From: Dyadobacter sp. CY347
Lineage (GTDB): Bacteria > Bacteroidota > Bacteroidia > Cytophagales > Spirosomataceae
NCBI RefSeq assembly: GCF_021502655.1
Contig: NZ_JAKFFT010000007.1
Span: 496,001-560,000 of the forward strand
Length of the DNA: 64,000 nt
Direction of reading: 5' to 3'
A program made the position numbers and the translations under genes. Shown here piece by piece: positions 55,829 through 64,000 of the stretch (position 1 is its first letter; the number at the start of each line of letters is the position of its first letter). The notes below the pieces were generated by a model that worked only from the letters and a program-made list of their open reading frames with translations, was not told the DNA's origin and searched no databases.

Positions 55829-57874
55829 TTACCAGATCACAATCCTGGCTGAATCAGGCAAGATCATTTTGCTTCCCGGTGTACATTTCCACGCCGCTTC
55901 AAACTCTTTTAAATGTGGCATAGGACCATTGATGCGGTCTTTTGCGGGTGAATGCGGATCCGTTTGCACCTGGTTTCTCAATGCTTCGTTGGTTGTGTTC
56001 ATATGCCAAACCTGCGCCCAGCCCAGAAAGAAACGTTGTTTCCAGTTGAAACCATCGATAGGAGCGGGCTCTGCTTTGCCTTTCAGGGATTTTTCCAATG
56101 CATAATAGGCCAATGTTAGTCCACCAAGGTCGGCCACATTCTCACCGATGGTTAACGCACCGTTGATTTTGAAGCCAGGCAATGCTTCTATCCCGCTGAA
56201 ATAGTCAATGTATTTCTTGGTTAGCTTGTCAAAATTGGCCCTGTCCGAAGGTGTCCACCAGTTTTTCAGGTTTCCTTCATCATCAAACTGTGATCCCTGA
56301 TCATCGAAGCCATGTGTGAATTCGTGACCGATAACGGCAATGATCCCGCCGTAGTTAATGGCATCATCCGCATCGCGGTTGTAAAATGGCGGCTGCAAAA
56401 TCCCGGCAGGGAACACGATTTCGTTGTTCGCCGGGTTGTAATAAGCATTAACCGTTTGCGGGGTCATGAACCATTCAGCCTTATCCACTGGCTTTCCAAT
56501 TTTGTCAATCTCCTCCTTATGCGCGTAAAGCGAAGCTGCAATAACATTCTCAAATAACTTATCTTTTACCACATCAATAGATGAATAGTCCTTCCATTTG
56601 TCGGGATAGCCGATTTTGTAGGTGAATGCTTTCAACTTTTTGTGAGCCTTCGCTTTGGTGGAATCGCCCATCCAGGTAAGTTTGTCGATACGCTCGCCGT
56701 AAACCGTGCGCACATTTTCGATCATTTCTGAAACCTTCTTCTTATCCTCTTCCGGGAAGAATTTTTTAGAGAATAATTTTCCCAAAGGCATTCCTAACAA
56801 ACCGTCGGTAGAGCGGATCGCGCGTTCCACTCGCGCTTTTTGCTGTTTTGTGCCGCGCATGACCGTGCTGAAAAAGCGGAAATTTTCCTGATCGAAGCTT
56901 TTGGGCAGATATCCCGCGAATCGCGACAGTAATTGCCATTTGGTATAAAGCTTCAATGTTGCAAGTGGTGTTGCTTTGAGCAGCTTGTTTACGTTTTCGA
57001 GATAAGCTTTGTTCTGAACAACGATGCTGTCGGTTTTAATGTCTTGTTTGCTTGCAAATGTCTCCACATCGAAATCAGGAACGAGTGCCTGGAAACCTTT
57101 GAAAGACATCTTATTATATGTTTTCACAGGGTCGCGGAGTTCAACATTGGTCAATTGCAGCTTCGCGAGTTTTGTTTCAAAATCCAGGATCGTCTGCCCC
57201 GGCTTCGGTTCAGCAAATGCTGCTAGCGAGAACATTTTATCAACATGTTTCACAAATTCTTCGCGCACTTTTACTGTGCTGGAATCGGTCCGTTCGTAAT
57301 AACTTCTTTCGCCCAGGCTCAGCCCGTCCTGACCTTGATACAGGACATTGATCTTGCTGTTTCTCAAATCCGCATCCACGCCCATTCCTACAACAGAAGA
57401 AACGCCAACTTTTTGCAATTCCCCCGAAACCGAAGCCAGGTCTTTGAGTGATTGAACTCCATTTATTTTATCCAAATAAGGCTTTAATGGTGTTATAGCG
57501 CGTTTCTCAATGGTAGCCGTATCCAGGTAGGATTGGTAATAATCCGCAATCTGCTGCTCCTCACTTCCTTTTTTGCGGTCTTCCAGTTCGACGATCTCGT
57601 CTATAATGCCTCGTAGCCTGACCTCTTTATTTTCTTTGTCCAACACATTAAAAGCACCCCAGCGGCTTTCTGTTCCGGGAATGGGGTTCGCTTTTTTCCA
57701 GCCGCCATTAACATAAGTGTCAAAATCATCGCATGCCTTGACAGTCGAATCGAGCGAAGTAATGTCAAAACCAGCCACTTTTTCGCGGGTGGATTCCTGA
57801 TCGTTTTCTTTTTTACAGGCCGTCATCGCAAGCGAGAATGCCAGTGCTGCATAACCTAAATTGGCTAATTTCAT
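55829..57874 (-). CDS. M13 family metallopeptidase (neprilysin-like) lipoprotein
   Basis: 681 residues with lipobox MTAC (Cys20). Zinc motif HEFTH: His517, Glu518, His521; third ligand in GENVADLGG about 60 residues on; NAYYNP substrate motif upstream (VNAYYNPANNEIVFPAG); C-terminal HSPAKDRINGPM. M13 enzymes cut small peptides in the periplasm. The gene begins 30 bp after a POT peptide transporter gene on the same strand, so peptide trimming and import may be linked. Confidence 0.95.
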   Translation of the reverse strand: MKLANLGYAALAFSLAMTACKKENDQESTREKVAGFDITSLDSTVKACDDFDTYVNGGWKKANPIPGTESRWGAFNVLDKENKEVRLRGIIDEIVELEDRKKGSEEQQIADYYQSYLDTATIEKRAITPLKPYLDKINGVQSLKDLASVSGELQKVGVSSVVGMGVDADLRNSKINVLYQGQDGLSLGERSYYERTDSSTVKVREEFVKHVDKMFSLAAFAEPKPGQTILDFETKLAKLQLTNVELRDPVKTYNKMSFKGFQALVPDFDVETFASKQDIKTDSIVVQNKAYLENVNKLLKATPLATLKLYTKWQLLSRFAGYLPKSFDQENFRFFSTVMRGTKQQKARVERAIRSTDGLLGMPLGKLFSKKFFPEEDKKKVSEMIENVRTVYGERIDKLTWMGDSTKAKAHKKLKAFTYKIGYPDKWKDYSSIDVVKDKLFENVIAASLYAHKEEIDKIGKPVDKAEWFMTPQTVNAYYNPANNEIVFPAGILQPPFYNRDADDAINYGGIIAVIGHEFTHGFDDQGSQFDDEGNLKNWWTPSDRANFDKLTKKYIDYFSGIEALPGFKINGALTIGENVADLGGLTLAYYALEKSLKGKAEPAPIDGFNWKQRFFLGWAQVWHMNTTNEALRNQVQTDPHSPAKDRINGPMPHLKEFEAAWKCTPGSKMILPDSARIVIW

Positions 57875-57904
57875 TTTGTAATGTATTGAATGTTAATTTG
57901 TTGA

Positions 57905-59395
57905 TTAAGAAATTCCACCCATCCAGCCTTTGATAGGCTTCCAGAAAATGAGCAGGATAAAGCCAAAGACAGTGGTGACAATGGCGACCTGATTAAATAA
58001 AGCCGGCATTTGCATAATGTTTTCTTCATCAAACCCGCCGGCAAAGATCCCTGCAATGAGGTTACCCAGCGATGCGCCAACGAACCAGATCCCCATTAAC
58101 TGGCTCACATAGCGTTTCGGGGCGAGTTTGGTATAAGAACTCAACCCAACCGGACTCACACACAATTCTCCGATAGTATGCAGGAAATAGGTGAATGTCA
58201 GGAACAAAGGCGAGGCCAGCTGGCCAGTAACCGCAATGTTGGAAGCGGCTACCATTACAAAGAAGCTCAGTCCCAACAAAATCAACCCTGCTGCAAATTT
58301 GACGGGGATAGATGGATTAAGATTTTTGGAAGACAGATATATCCATAAGCTAGCCAAAACTGGGGCAAAAAGAAGCACGAAAGTAGGCTGAAAGTTCTGG
58401 AACCAGCTCGATGGCACTTCCCATCCGCCTATAACACGCTGCGTATGGCGCTCAGCAAAGATCTGAAGCGATGTTCCGGCCTGTTCGTAACCTGCCCAAA
58501 ACAGCGCAATGGCCAAAAACAGAATGATTAGCACGACAACGCGATGTTGCTCGACGCGCGTAAGTCCGCCGGCGAACAATATAAACAGAAAGTAAGAAGC
58601 AGAAATAATGACAATGATTATACCGGCGCCTTTTGCCAGTCCTTGTGCGGTGGTCATATCCAGCACGCCGGAAGTTTGCAATACTATCAGCAGCACAACC
58701 AGTGCGCCGATGAAAAGGTAACCAAGCCTTTTATTAGCGCCTTTTTGCGCATTGGATTCAGCCGTGTCGATTCTGGCCGGAGGAACGTCACCCATTCCTT
58801 GTAAATAACGGGCGCTTCCATATCGAAAAACGATCAGTCCAAGAAGCATTCCGATAGCGGCTGCTCCGAAGCCCATGTGCCAGCTCACCCGCTCGCCAAG
58901 ATAACCTACAATGGCAATTCCAAGAAAAGAGCCAAGGTTAATGCCCATATAAAAGATGGAAAATGCCGCATCACGGCGCGCACCGCCTTCCGGATAAAGT
59001 TCACCAACGATTGAACTGATGTTTGGTTTTAATAATCCTGTTCCAACGGCCACTGTCGTGAGCCCTAAAAAGAATAGCATGCTGCCGCCTGGAATTGCCA
59101 GGATTATGTGGCCTAGCATAATCACGATCCCACCATACCATATGGCTTTTTTCTGACCTAAAATATTATCTGCAAGCCAGCCGCCTGGTAATGTTAGCAA
59201 GTATACCGATGCCGTGTATAACCCGTAAATCGCTGCGGCCTCGCCTGCGTTCATGCCCATTCCGCCACGTACAGCGTCGAGGAGAAAAAGTAAGAGGATT
59301 GCACGCATCCCATAGTAGCTGAACCGCTCCCACATTTCAGCAAAAAAAAGAACATATAAGCCTGTGGGGTGCTTTTGGGATATCTGTGCAGACAT
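57905..59395 (-). CDS. POT/PTR2 family proton-dependent oligopeptide transporter
   Basis: 496 residues with about fourteen hydrophobic segments. POT signatures: FFAEMWERFSYYGMRAILLL with the ExxERFxYY proton-coupling motif, GGWLADNILGQKKAIWYGG, and FSIFYMGINLGSFLGIAIVG. It imports di- and tripeptides across the inner membrane. First gene of a two-gene unit with the M13 peptidase. Confidence 0.95.
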   Translation of the reverse strand: MSAQISQKHPTGLYVLFFAEMWERFSYYGMRAILLLFLLDAVRGGMGMNAGEAAAIYGLYTASVYLLTLPGGWLADNILGQKKAIWYGGIVIMLGHIILAIPGGSMLFFLGLTTVAVGTGLLKPNISSIVGELYPEGGARRDAAFSIFYMGINLGSFLGIAIVGYLGERVSWHMGFGAAAIGMLLGLIVFRYGSARYLQGMGDVPPARIDTAESNAQKGANKRLGYLFIGALVVLLIVLQTSGVLDMTTAQGLAKGAGIIIVIISASYFLFILFAGGLTRVEQHRVVVLIILFLAIALFWAGYEQAGTSLQIFAERHTQRVIGGWEVPSSWFQNFQPTFVLLFAPVLASLWIYLSSKNLNPSIPVKFAAGLILLGLSFFVMVAASNIAVTGQLASPLFLTFTYFLHTIGELCVSPVGLSSYTKLAPKRYVSQLMGIWFVGASLGNLIAGIFAGGFDEENIMQMPALFNQVAIVTTVFGFILLIFWKPIKGWMGGIS

Positions 59396-59492
59396 AGAAG
59401 AGAAGTGTTTTATTTGGTTTAGTGGGCTGTTTTTTGAAAAAATGATAGCACAAGATATGAAATAACGATAAATATAAATAAACGGACAAAAT

Positions 59493-59532
59493 AAATGCGG
59501 TAACCAGCCACAATGGGACAGTTACCGCATTT
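59493..59532 (-). terminator. Hairpin terminator after the coiled-coil gene
   Basis: Stem AAATGCGGTAAC / GTTACCGCATTT, 12 bp with a 16-base loop. On the minus strand it is followed by ATTTTGTCCG. It lies 24 bp past the stop of the gene at 59557. Confidence 0.8.
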
Positions 59533-59556
59533 AAATAGGTGTGATTTCCTAAATCA

Positions 59557-60465
59557 TTACTTGACTGAGAACGAGCCTTCTCCAATCGAGAAACCTTCTG
59601 AGTAAAGTTCAATCGTATATTTTCCCGACGCGAATGAGGCGTCCTTGTCATAAAGAATACTTACATCCTGATTATTATTGGTGTAAGCTACATCCTTACT
59701 AATCGTAAATCCTTGCTCCTGACCATTATAGTCGAACACGCCGGAACCGGTTTTTGTATCCGAGATCGTTGCCCCGGATGGATCGATGATGCGCAGATAA
59801 ATGGTTTTATTATCTGCCAGTGTCAAAGGATTTTTTTCAAGGATAAAATCAACCCGAACCTTGTCCACTCTCTTGGCTTTCACATTTTCACCTTCTCTTA
59901 CTTTTCCTTTGGAGGAAACCGCGTAAACCTTCACGCTCCTGGCGCGCAGTGCTGCGGCCATGGTAACCTTGGATTCAAGCTCGGTGTTTTTCGAAATTAC
60001 ACCTGTTAAAGAATCACTGATGGCTTGCTTGGTTGTTTCCAGTGTGGTCTTTTCCTGAACCAATGTTTCATTCTGGCTGATCAACTGCTGGTTCTCTTCT
60101 CTGAGCTGGGCAATTTCTTCATCTTTTTTGTTCAGAAACGCTTCATACTCTTTCACTTTTTTACCCATGGTAACATTGCCTTTCCGCAATGCGATACGGT
60201 CATTTTCCAGGGCTGCTTTCACTTTCTGCAATTCCTCAATGTCGCCGCCTAACCCCTGGACTTCCTGGATTCGCGCATCGAGTTGTTTTGAAATAGAGTC
60301 CAGCTTGATTTCTGCGGTTGCGAGCTCATTTACGCGTGTTTGCAGATCTGTCTCCTGCTTATTCGTAACAGCGCGCTCATTGTAGTATAGGTAACCAAAT
60401 ACTGCGGCAAGAATTGTCATAAGGATCAAACCGACCAATAGACCGGTATTATTCTTCCTTTCCAT
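59557..60465 (-). CDS. Membrane-anchored coiled-coil protein of unknown function
   Basis: 302 residues. One N-terminal transmembrane helix (LLVGLILMTILAAVFGYLYY), then a long coiled coil (about 32-165, heptad-like, rich in Glu, Lys, Gln), then a C-terminal beta-rich domain (about 175-302; KRVDKVRVDFILEKNPLTLA, GKYTIELYSEGFSIGEGSF). The layout suggests a periplasmic rod with an Ig-like tip. Similar proteins appear across Bacteroidota without assigned function. Single-gene unit bounded by terminators on both sides. Confidence 0.8.
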   Translation of the reverse strand: MERKNNTGLLVGLILMTILAAVFGYLYYNERAVTNKQETDLQTRVNELATAEIKLDSISKQLDARIQEVQGLGGDIEELQKVKAALENDRIALRKGNVTMGKKVKEYEAFLNKKDEEIAQLREENQQLISQNETLVQEKTTLETTKQAISDSLTGVISKNTELESKVTMAAALRARSVKVYAVSSKGKVREGENVKAKRVDKVRVDFILEKNPLTLADNKTIYLRIIDPSGATISDTKTGSGVFDYNGQEQGFTISKDVAYTNNNQDVSILYDKDASFASGKYTIELYSEGFSIGEGSFSVK

Positions 60466-60552
60466 ATAAATTTGTTTAGGTTAAATAAAATTATTAATGG
60501 ACATCATCAAAAAACTATGCCAACACTATACGTTATTTGATTAGCATTAAAT

Positions 60553-60592
60553 CCAAAAAAGAAGGCCTTATGCAAATCTTGCACAAGGCCTT
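60553..60592 (-). terminator. Terminator of the lemA-TPM-TPM operon
   Basis: Self-complementary AAGGCCTT blocks at both ends with inner TGCAA/TTGCA pairing (60562-60592), followed on the minus strand by CTTTTTTGG. It lies 46 bp past the last TPM gene. Confidence 0.85.
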
Positions 60593-60637
60593 ATCGATAT
60601 AAAAAGAATGTAATGTAACTATTTGATTTAAAATAGC

Positions 60638-61405
60638 TTAGTAGTCTCCGCCTGCGCCTCCACCACCAAAGCTTCCGCCGCCAAAGCCTCCAAAACCGCC
60701 GCCGCCTCCACCGCCGCCCCAGTTTCCGGAATAGCTTCCTCCCCCGGAATGGGTAGTATATGGCCAGATAATGGGTCCGCCGAAACCACCGAATCCGCCT
60801 CTGCCGCCACCATTATTGCGATTCCGGAACATGAAGATCATGACAACAACAAATACAATGACCAAGATCAGCAACGGCGGAAAAGACCCATCTTCATTAC
60901 TTGCATTGGGATCGGCCTTGTATTCGCCGGTTGCATACTTAAAAATCATATCCACGCCCTGATCCAATCCCTGATAGAACTGGCCATTTTTGAATTGGGG
61001 GGTGATTACTTGTGAAATGATCCTTTTGGCAATCGCATCGGGAATGGCTCCTTCCAGCCCGTAACCGGTGCTGATATAGACCTTCCGATCCGTCGGCGCC
61101 CAAAGTAAAACGATTCCGTTATCCTTATCTTTTTGTCCTACACCCCATTCACGTCCTATTTTTAATGCATAGTCGGCTATCGGATAATCACCTGTTGTAG
61201 GCACAATGACGATGACAATCTGTGAAGAAGTCGAATCATTATAGGCAACCAGTTTTTGTTCCAATTGCGCTTTTTCACTTGCATTCAATTGATTAGCAAA
61301 ATCATTGACCAGCTTAGGAGGATCTGGTTTTTTGGGAATATCCTGAGCCGTCACATTCAGGAATGTGAAACAAATCAGGCAAAAGAGAATGAGGGCTTTC
61401 TTCAT
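60638..61405 (-). CDS. TPM domain protein, YgcG-like, with Gly-rich tail
   Basis: 255 residues. Signal peptide (LILFCLICFTFLNVTAQ), TPM domain (about 30-155; VNDFANQLNASEKAQLEQKL, TDRKVYISTGYGLEGAIPDA), one transmembrane helix (LLILVIVFVVVMIFMF, about 180-195), then a cytoplasmic Gly/Ser-rich tail with repeated GGG and FGGF blocks ending in GDY. TPM proteins, such as plant TLP18.3, can have phosphatase activity. It begins 3 bp after the smaller TPM gene; the pair with lemA is a common Bacteroidota set thought to act at the envelope. Confidence 0.9.
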   Translation of the reverse strand: MKKALILFCLICFTFLNVTAQDIPKKPDPPKLVNDFANQLNASEKAQLEQKLVAYNDSTSSQIVIVIVPTTGDYPIADYALKIGREWGVGQKDKDNGIVLLWAPTDRKVYISTGYGLEGAIPDAIAKRIISQVITPQFKNGQFYQGLDQGVDMIFKYATGEYKADPNASNEDGSFPPLLILVIVFVVVMIFMFRNRNNGGGRGGFGGFGGPIIWPYTTHSGGGSYSGNWGGGGGGGGFGGFGGGSFGGGGAGGDY

Positions 61406-61408
61406 AGA

Positions 61409-61852
61409 TCAGTGCCCGAACGAAATATCGTCCGGTAGTTCGTTGATGTCGCCAGATTGGTAAGGGAAATGCTTTTTCAATTGAAAACCTGCTTCCGCGA
61501 TTCCCTTTGCAAGCCCTTCCGAATACTGCCCGTTTGAAAAATATTGCCGGAGAAGATCTTTTGTACTATTCCAAAAATCAGCGGTAACCTTTGCGTCAAT
61601 GCCTTTATCTCCTAAAACAGCAAACTTCCGGTCTTCATATGCCAGGTAAAAAAGCACCCCGTTTTGTTCGGCTGTTTTATCAAGATTCAGGAAAAGAAAG
61701 ACTTCCTTGGCCCGTTCCATCACATCCGGTTTCGGGCATTTCTTTTCGATATGCACCTTTACTTCTCCGGAAGTTTGTTTTTCAGCCTGCTGAATTGCTT
61801 CAATGATAAGCTGCTGCTCCTTTTCAGAAAAAAAGAGTGGATCTGTGGCCAT
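61409..61852 (-). CDS. TPM domain protein, short form
   Basis: 147 residues without signal peptide or transmembrane helix. It has the TPM core: KEQQLIIEAIQQAEKQTSGE, FYLAYEDRKFAVLGDKGIDA, YFSNGQYSEGLAKGIAEAG. It lies 40 bp after lemA and 3 bp before the longer TPM gene. Likely a cytoplasmic or loosely bound partner; function not established. Confidence 0.88.
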   Translation of the reverse strand: MATDPLFFSEKEQQLIIEAIQQAEKQTSGEVKVHIEKKCPKPDVMERAKEVFLFLNLDKTAEQNGVLFYLAYEDRKFAVLGDKGIDAKVTADFWNSTKDLLRQYFSNGQYSEGLAKGIAEAGFQLKKHFPYQSGDINELPDDISFGH

Positions 61853-61892
61853 GATGATCTGGTTTTAGTACTTAAGAACCAATGTGCTTTTT

Positions 61893-62474
61893 CTAAAATT
61901 GCACGGTTGGAGCTTTGTCCGAACCAGCTGCCGCTGTGAAATAGCCTTTTTGAGAGAACCCGAAGACACCCGCAAAAAGATTATTCGGGAATGTGCGCAC
62001 TTCCTGGTTGTAGTCCTTCACAACCGTATTGAAATCGTTTCTGGCAACCGTAATGCGGTTTTCAGTGCCTTCCAGCTGCGCTTGCAGATCCAGGAAGTTT
62101 TGATTGGCTTTCAATTGCGGATATTGCTCAACCGTTACAAGTAGTCGGGACAATGCGCCGCTCAACTGATCTTGTGCACCCTGGAATTTTGCAATGTTTT
62201 CAGGCGTAAGATCGCCGGCGTTGATTGTAGTTTGTGTTGCTTTGCTACGCGCCTCGATCACGGCTGTTAATGTTCCTTTTTCAAAATCCGCAGCTCCTTT
62301 TACTGTGCTTACCAAATTAGGAATAAGGTCAGCGCGACGCTGATACTGGCTTTCCACCTTCGCCCATGATTCTTTTACGACCTCGTCTTTACTTACCAGG
62401 CCATTATATTTACCGCAGCCTACGAATCCAAGAATAAGAATTACGACGATAACTGCAATTAGTCCTTTTGACAT
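61893..62474 (-). CDS. lemA: LemA family protein
   Basis: 193 residues. One N-terminal hydrophobic segment, including GFVGCGKYNGLV, then the LemA helical bundle: WAKVESQYQRRADLIPNLVS, LTAVIEARSKATQ, LKANQNFLDLQAQLEGTENR and AVKDYNQEVRTFPNNLFAGV. First gene of the lemA-TPM-TPM operon. A TAGCTTTG box on the minus strand (62518-62525) may be part of its promoter. LemA proteins are membrane linked; biochemical role unknown. Confidence 0.94.
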   Translation of the reverse strand: MSKGLIAVIVVILILGFVGCGKYNGLVSKDEVVKESWAKVESQYQRRADLIPNLVSTVKGAADFEKGTLTAVIEARSKATQTTINAGDLTPENIAKFQGAQDQLSGALSRLLVTVEQYPQLKANQNFLDLQAQLEGTENRITVARNDFNTVVKDYNQEVRTFPNNLFAGVFGFSQKGYFTAAAGSDKAPTVQF

Positions 62475-62615
62475 TTTATATTCAGTTTAGAGTTAATGAA
62501 TCTGTTTCAAAGTTGCCCAAAGCTAGCAAAATCTCGATGAAAAACTACATGACCGGCCAGGAGCGCATATATGCACGGAAATTACCGGATAATAGGTTTT
62601 TTACTACAAAAAACG

Positions 62616-63812
62616 CTATTCAACCTCTCCGACACCCGCAATGTTGTTCCATCTTCCCCAGTTAACGGATACTTCGTAGTCCATTAAATGACTTTCAAAA
62701 TACATGGCGCCCCAAGTCCAGTTGATTCCCAGGTCGTTAACTAAATGATTCGCATAAGTTGTCCTTTCCGCCGATGTTAAGAAGCCTGTCGCTTTTAATT
62801 GGGTCATCAGTTGGTTTACAGTCGGATCTGTTGTTTCGCCATTCGTCCATTGTTCGTATAGCGCATTGTCATTTTGCCAACGCTGAAGGAAATTGTGCTT
62901 GATACCACTTGGTTTGAAAAGTCTCGGGCCATAACGCAGCAACGTCCAGTGGAAATAATCACGGGAAATGAGGTTAGCAACCATTGCGTGGTCCTGATAG
63001 GCATCCGCATGGCTTTTTGTCACTTCATTATAAATGTATCTCGGAGAAATGCATCCCAATGAAAGCCAGTCAGAAAGCCGCGTGTCTGTCAGCGGATCTG
63101 TTGTTTCATAGGTTTTGCCTGCTTTAAGATAATCCGTCACATAATTTGTCAGCACATTAAGTGCAACCGATTCGCCTCCCAGGCTGACATTTCGAGTTTC
63201 CCTGCCATCCAGCTCATTTGGGTCAATCCCTAGTTGTGCCAGAATAGGGACGGGACCAGCCTCATATTCATCGGGCAGCTTAATCTTTTCCGGCTCTGCA
63301 AACGGTTCTTTCACTTGAAAAGAGCCTTTTATGGAATCATTAAAGGCTGAGAAGTTAGCAGGAAGTTTAGCAATAGAAAAAGGCAGTGCTGTGGCGTGCA
63401 TGAGCGTATCCATCCAGAAAAGCTTGATGTCAATGTTGACTGTTTTTAGCTTTTTGCTCAATGAGGATTCAATGCGCGTTTCTTCGGGAGCGATTTCCTT
63501 GCTGGTATAAACATATTCGGCATTAAAGTCTTCTGCAAGCTGTGCAATGATCTTTTCCGGATCGCCAATACGAATTAAGAGATCACCGCCTTTTTCCCTC
63601 AGCCGGTTTCTGAGGTCGACGATCGACTGGATCAGGAACTGACCGCGCATGGCGCCCGTGCGACGGAAGCCTAATTTTGTCTTTTCAAATTGTCGGGGAT
63701 CAAAAACGTAAACGGGTATAACTTCACTTGCTGATGCAACGGCAGAAAAAAGTGCTTCATTATCCCGTAACCGCAAGTCATTTCTAAACCAATAAATGAT
63801 GCGCTGAGCCAT
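62616..63812 (-). CDS. Cryptochrome/photolyase, DASH type, C-terminally short
   Basis: 398 residues. N-terminal photolyase alpha/beta domain (about 1-135; RIIYWFRNDLRLRDNEALFS, RGQFLIQSIVDLRNRLREKG) and the helical FAD domain (about 185-398; WLSLGCISPRYIYNEV, LISRDYFHWTLLRYGPRLF, NDLGINWTWGAMYFESHLMD, VNWGRWNNIAGVG). The protein stops right after GVGEVE, where DASH proteins continue for roughly 30-40 residues to the end of the FAD domain. Neither other frame after the stop at 62616 encodes that tail, so it looks truncated rather than frameshifted. Repair of single-stranded CPD lesions is the family role; activity here is uncertain. Confidence 0.9.
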   Translation of the reverse strand: MAQRIIYWFRNDLRLRDNEALFSAVASASEVIPVYVFDPRQFEKTKLGFRRTGAMRGQFLIQSIVDLRNRLREKGGDLLIRIGDPEKIIAQLAEDFNAEYVYTSKEIAPEETRIESSLSKKLKTVNIDIKLFWMDTLMHATALPFSIAKLPANFSAFNDSIKGSFQVKEPFAEPEKIKLPDEYEAGPVPILAQLGIDPNELDGRETRNVSLGGESVALNVLTNYVTDYLKAGKTYETTDPLTDTRLSDWLSLGCISPRYIYNEVTKSHADAYQDHAMVANLISRDYFHWTLLRYGPRLFKPSGIKHNFLQRWQNDNALYEQWTNGETTDPTVNQLMTQLKATGFLTSAERTTYANHLVNDLGINWTWGAMYFESHLMDYEVSVNWGRWNNIAGVGEVE

Positions 63813-63854
63813 TAATACGAACTAAATAAATCTGGTAATTCAATTTTGAAGATG

Positions 63855-63889
63855 CAAAGATACAAAATTCGGGCCGGGCGAATAACAAA
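63855..63889 (-). promoter_or_regulatory. Probable promoter of the photolyase gene
   Basis: On the minus strand TTTG (63886-63889) and TATCTTTG (63855-63862) are separated by 23 bp, the long edge of the TTG-N17-23-TAnnTTTG form. The -7 box ends 42 bp before the ATG. The -33 element touches the terminator of the upstream gene. Confidence 0.4.
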
Positions 63890-63937
63890 GCAGCCCGGTC
63901 CAAGACATTGCAAGGACCGGGCTGCTTATTTTTTTTG
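63887..63937 (-). terminator. Strong terminator after the OmpA-family gene
   Basis: Stem GCAGCCCGGTCC (63890-63901) / GGACCGGGCTGC (63914-63925), 12 bp perfect with a 12-base loop. On the minus strand TTTGTTATT follows; on the plus strand TTATTTTTTTT follows. It separates the OmpA-family gene from the photolyase gene. Confidence 0.9.
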
Positions 63938-63941
63938 GGTA

Positions 63942-64000
63942 TTAGTAGCTTAAAATCGTGAATTCTGTTCTCCGGTTGCGCTGGTGTTCCTCTTCCGTTT
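63942..64000 (-). CDS. OmpA-family protein, last 18 codons only
   Basis: The minus-strand frame ending at the TAA at 63942-63944 reads TEEEHQRNRRTEFTILSY before the stop. HQRNRRTEF is the usual end of the OmpA peptidoglycan-binding domain. The rest of the gene lies beyond the window. A strong terminator follows directly. Confidence 0.75.
   Translation of the reverse strand, partial: TEEEHQRNRRTEFTILSY

Noticed and set aside
62560..62616. Simple frameshift at the end of the photolyase gene
   Set aside because: Neither alternative frame continues with the expected C-terminal segment, so truncation is the better description.

Overview
The window looks like a chromosomal segment of a Bacteroidota bacterium, most likely a Cytophagales member of the Spirosomaceae/Dyadobacter type. 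The signs are a type IX secretion C-terminal sorting domain on a large subtilase, DASH-type photolyase, M13 and DPP-IV-like S9 peptidases, TonB-dependent uptake, many lipoproteins, ThuA and Gfo/Idh/MocA enzymes, and promoters of the TTG-N18-TAnnTTTG type. The genus is an inference. No rRNA, tRNA, IS element, prophage or CRISPR array was seen.

Left part (1-15.3 kb, nearly all on the minus strand): a ThuA/membrane-bound-dehydrogenase lipoprotein cut by the window start; an S9 peptidase; an AraC regulator, a fused ATP-dependent 5-oxoprolinase and an NRAMP-fold YcsG-like protein that may form a pyroglutamate uptake and hydrolysis unit; a 1254-residue lipoprotein combining ThuA, dehydrogenase propeller, HEAT, CARDB-like and azurin-like copper domains; and a Gfo/Idh/MocA protein without the usual EKP lysine.

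Middle part (15.4-37.4 kb): a plus-strand GNAT, membrane acyltransferase and GH125 alpha-mannosidase group; a non-coding array of 134-bp tandem repeats; a TonB siderophore receptor with a PepSY membrane protein; a ketose-epimerase-like TIM barrel; then an unbroken minus-strand series of nine genes (PfkB-HAD fusion, BNR sialidase-like protein, propeller plus alpha/alpha-toroid protein, DUF3748 propeller, mannonate dehydratase, SDR, ThuA, Gfo/Idh/MocA) ending at a strong bidirectional terminator opposite an AraC regulator. This reads as a uronate or keto-sugar catabolic cluster without a SusC/SusD pair.

Right part (37.7-64 kb): housekeeping and envelope genes (ECF sigma factor, lgt, yidD, MoxR ATPase, prmC, ribD, aroE), a 1798-residue T9SS-exported subtilase, a nucleoside hydrolase, a GH20 hexosaminidase-MFS-XylR-like regulator operon, a POT peptide transporter with an M13 peptidase, a coiled-coil membrane protein, a lemA-TPM-TPM operon, a DASH photolyase that looks C-terminally short, and the last codons of an OmpA-family gene.

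The strongest leads are the YcsG/5-oxoprolinase pair, the copper-domain mosaic lipoprotein, the uncharacterised propeller-toroid protein in the uronate cluster, the PfkB-HAD fusion, the shortened photolyase and the 134-bp repeat array.
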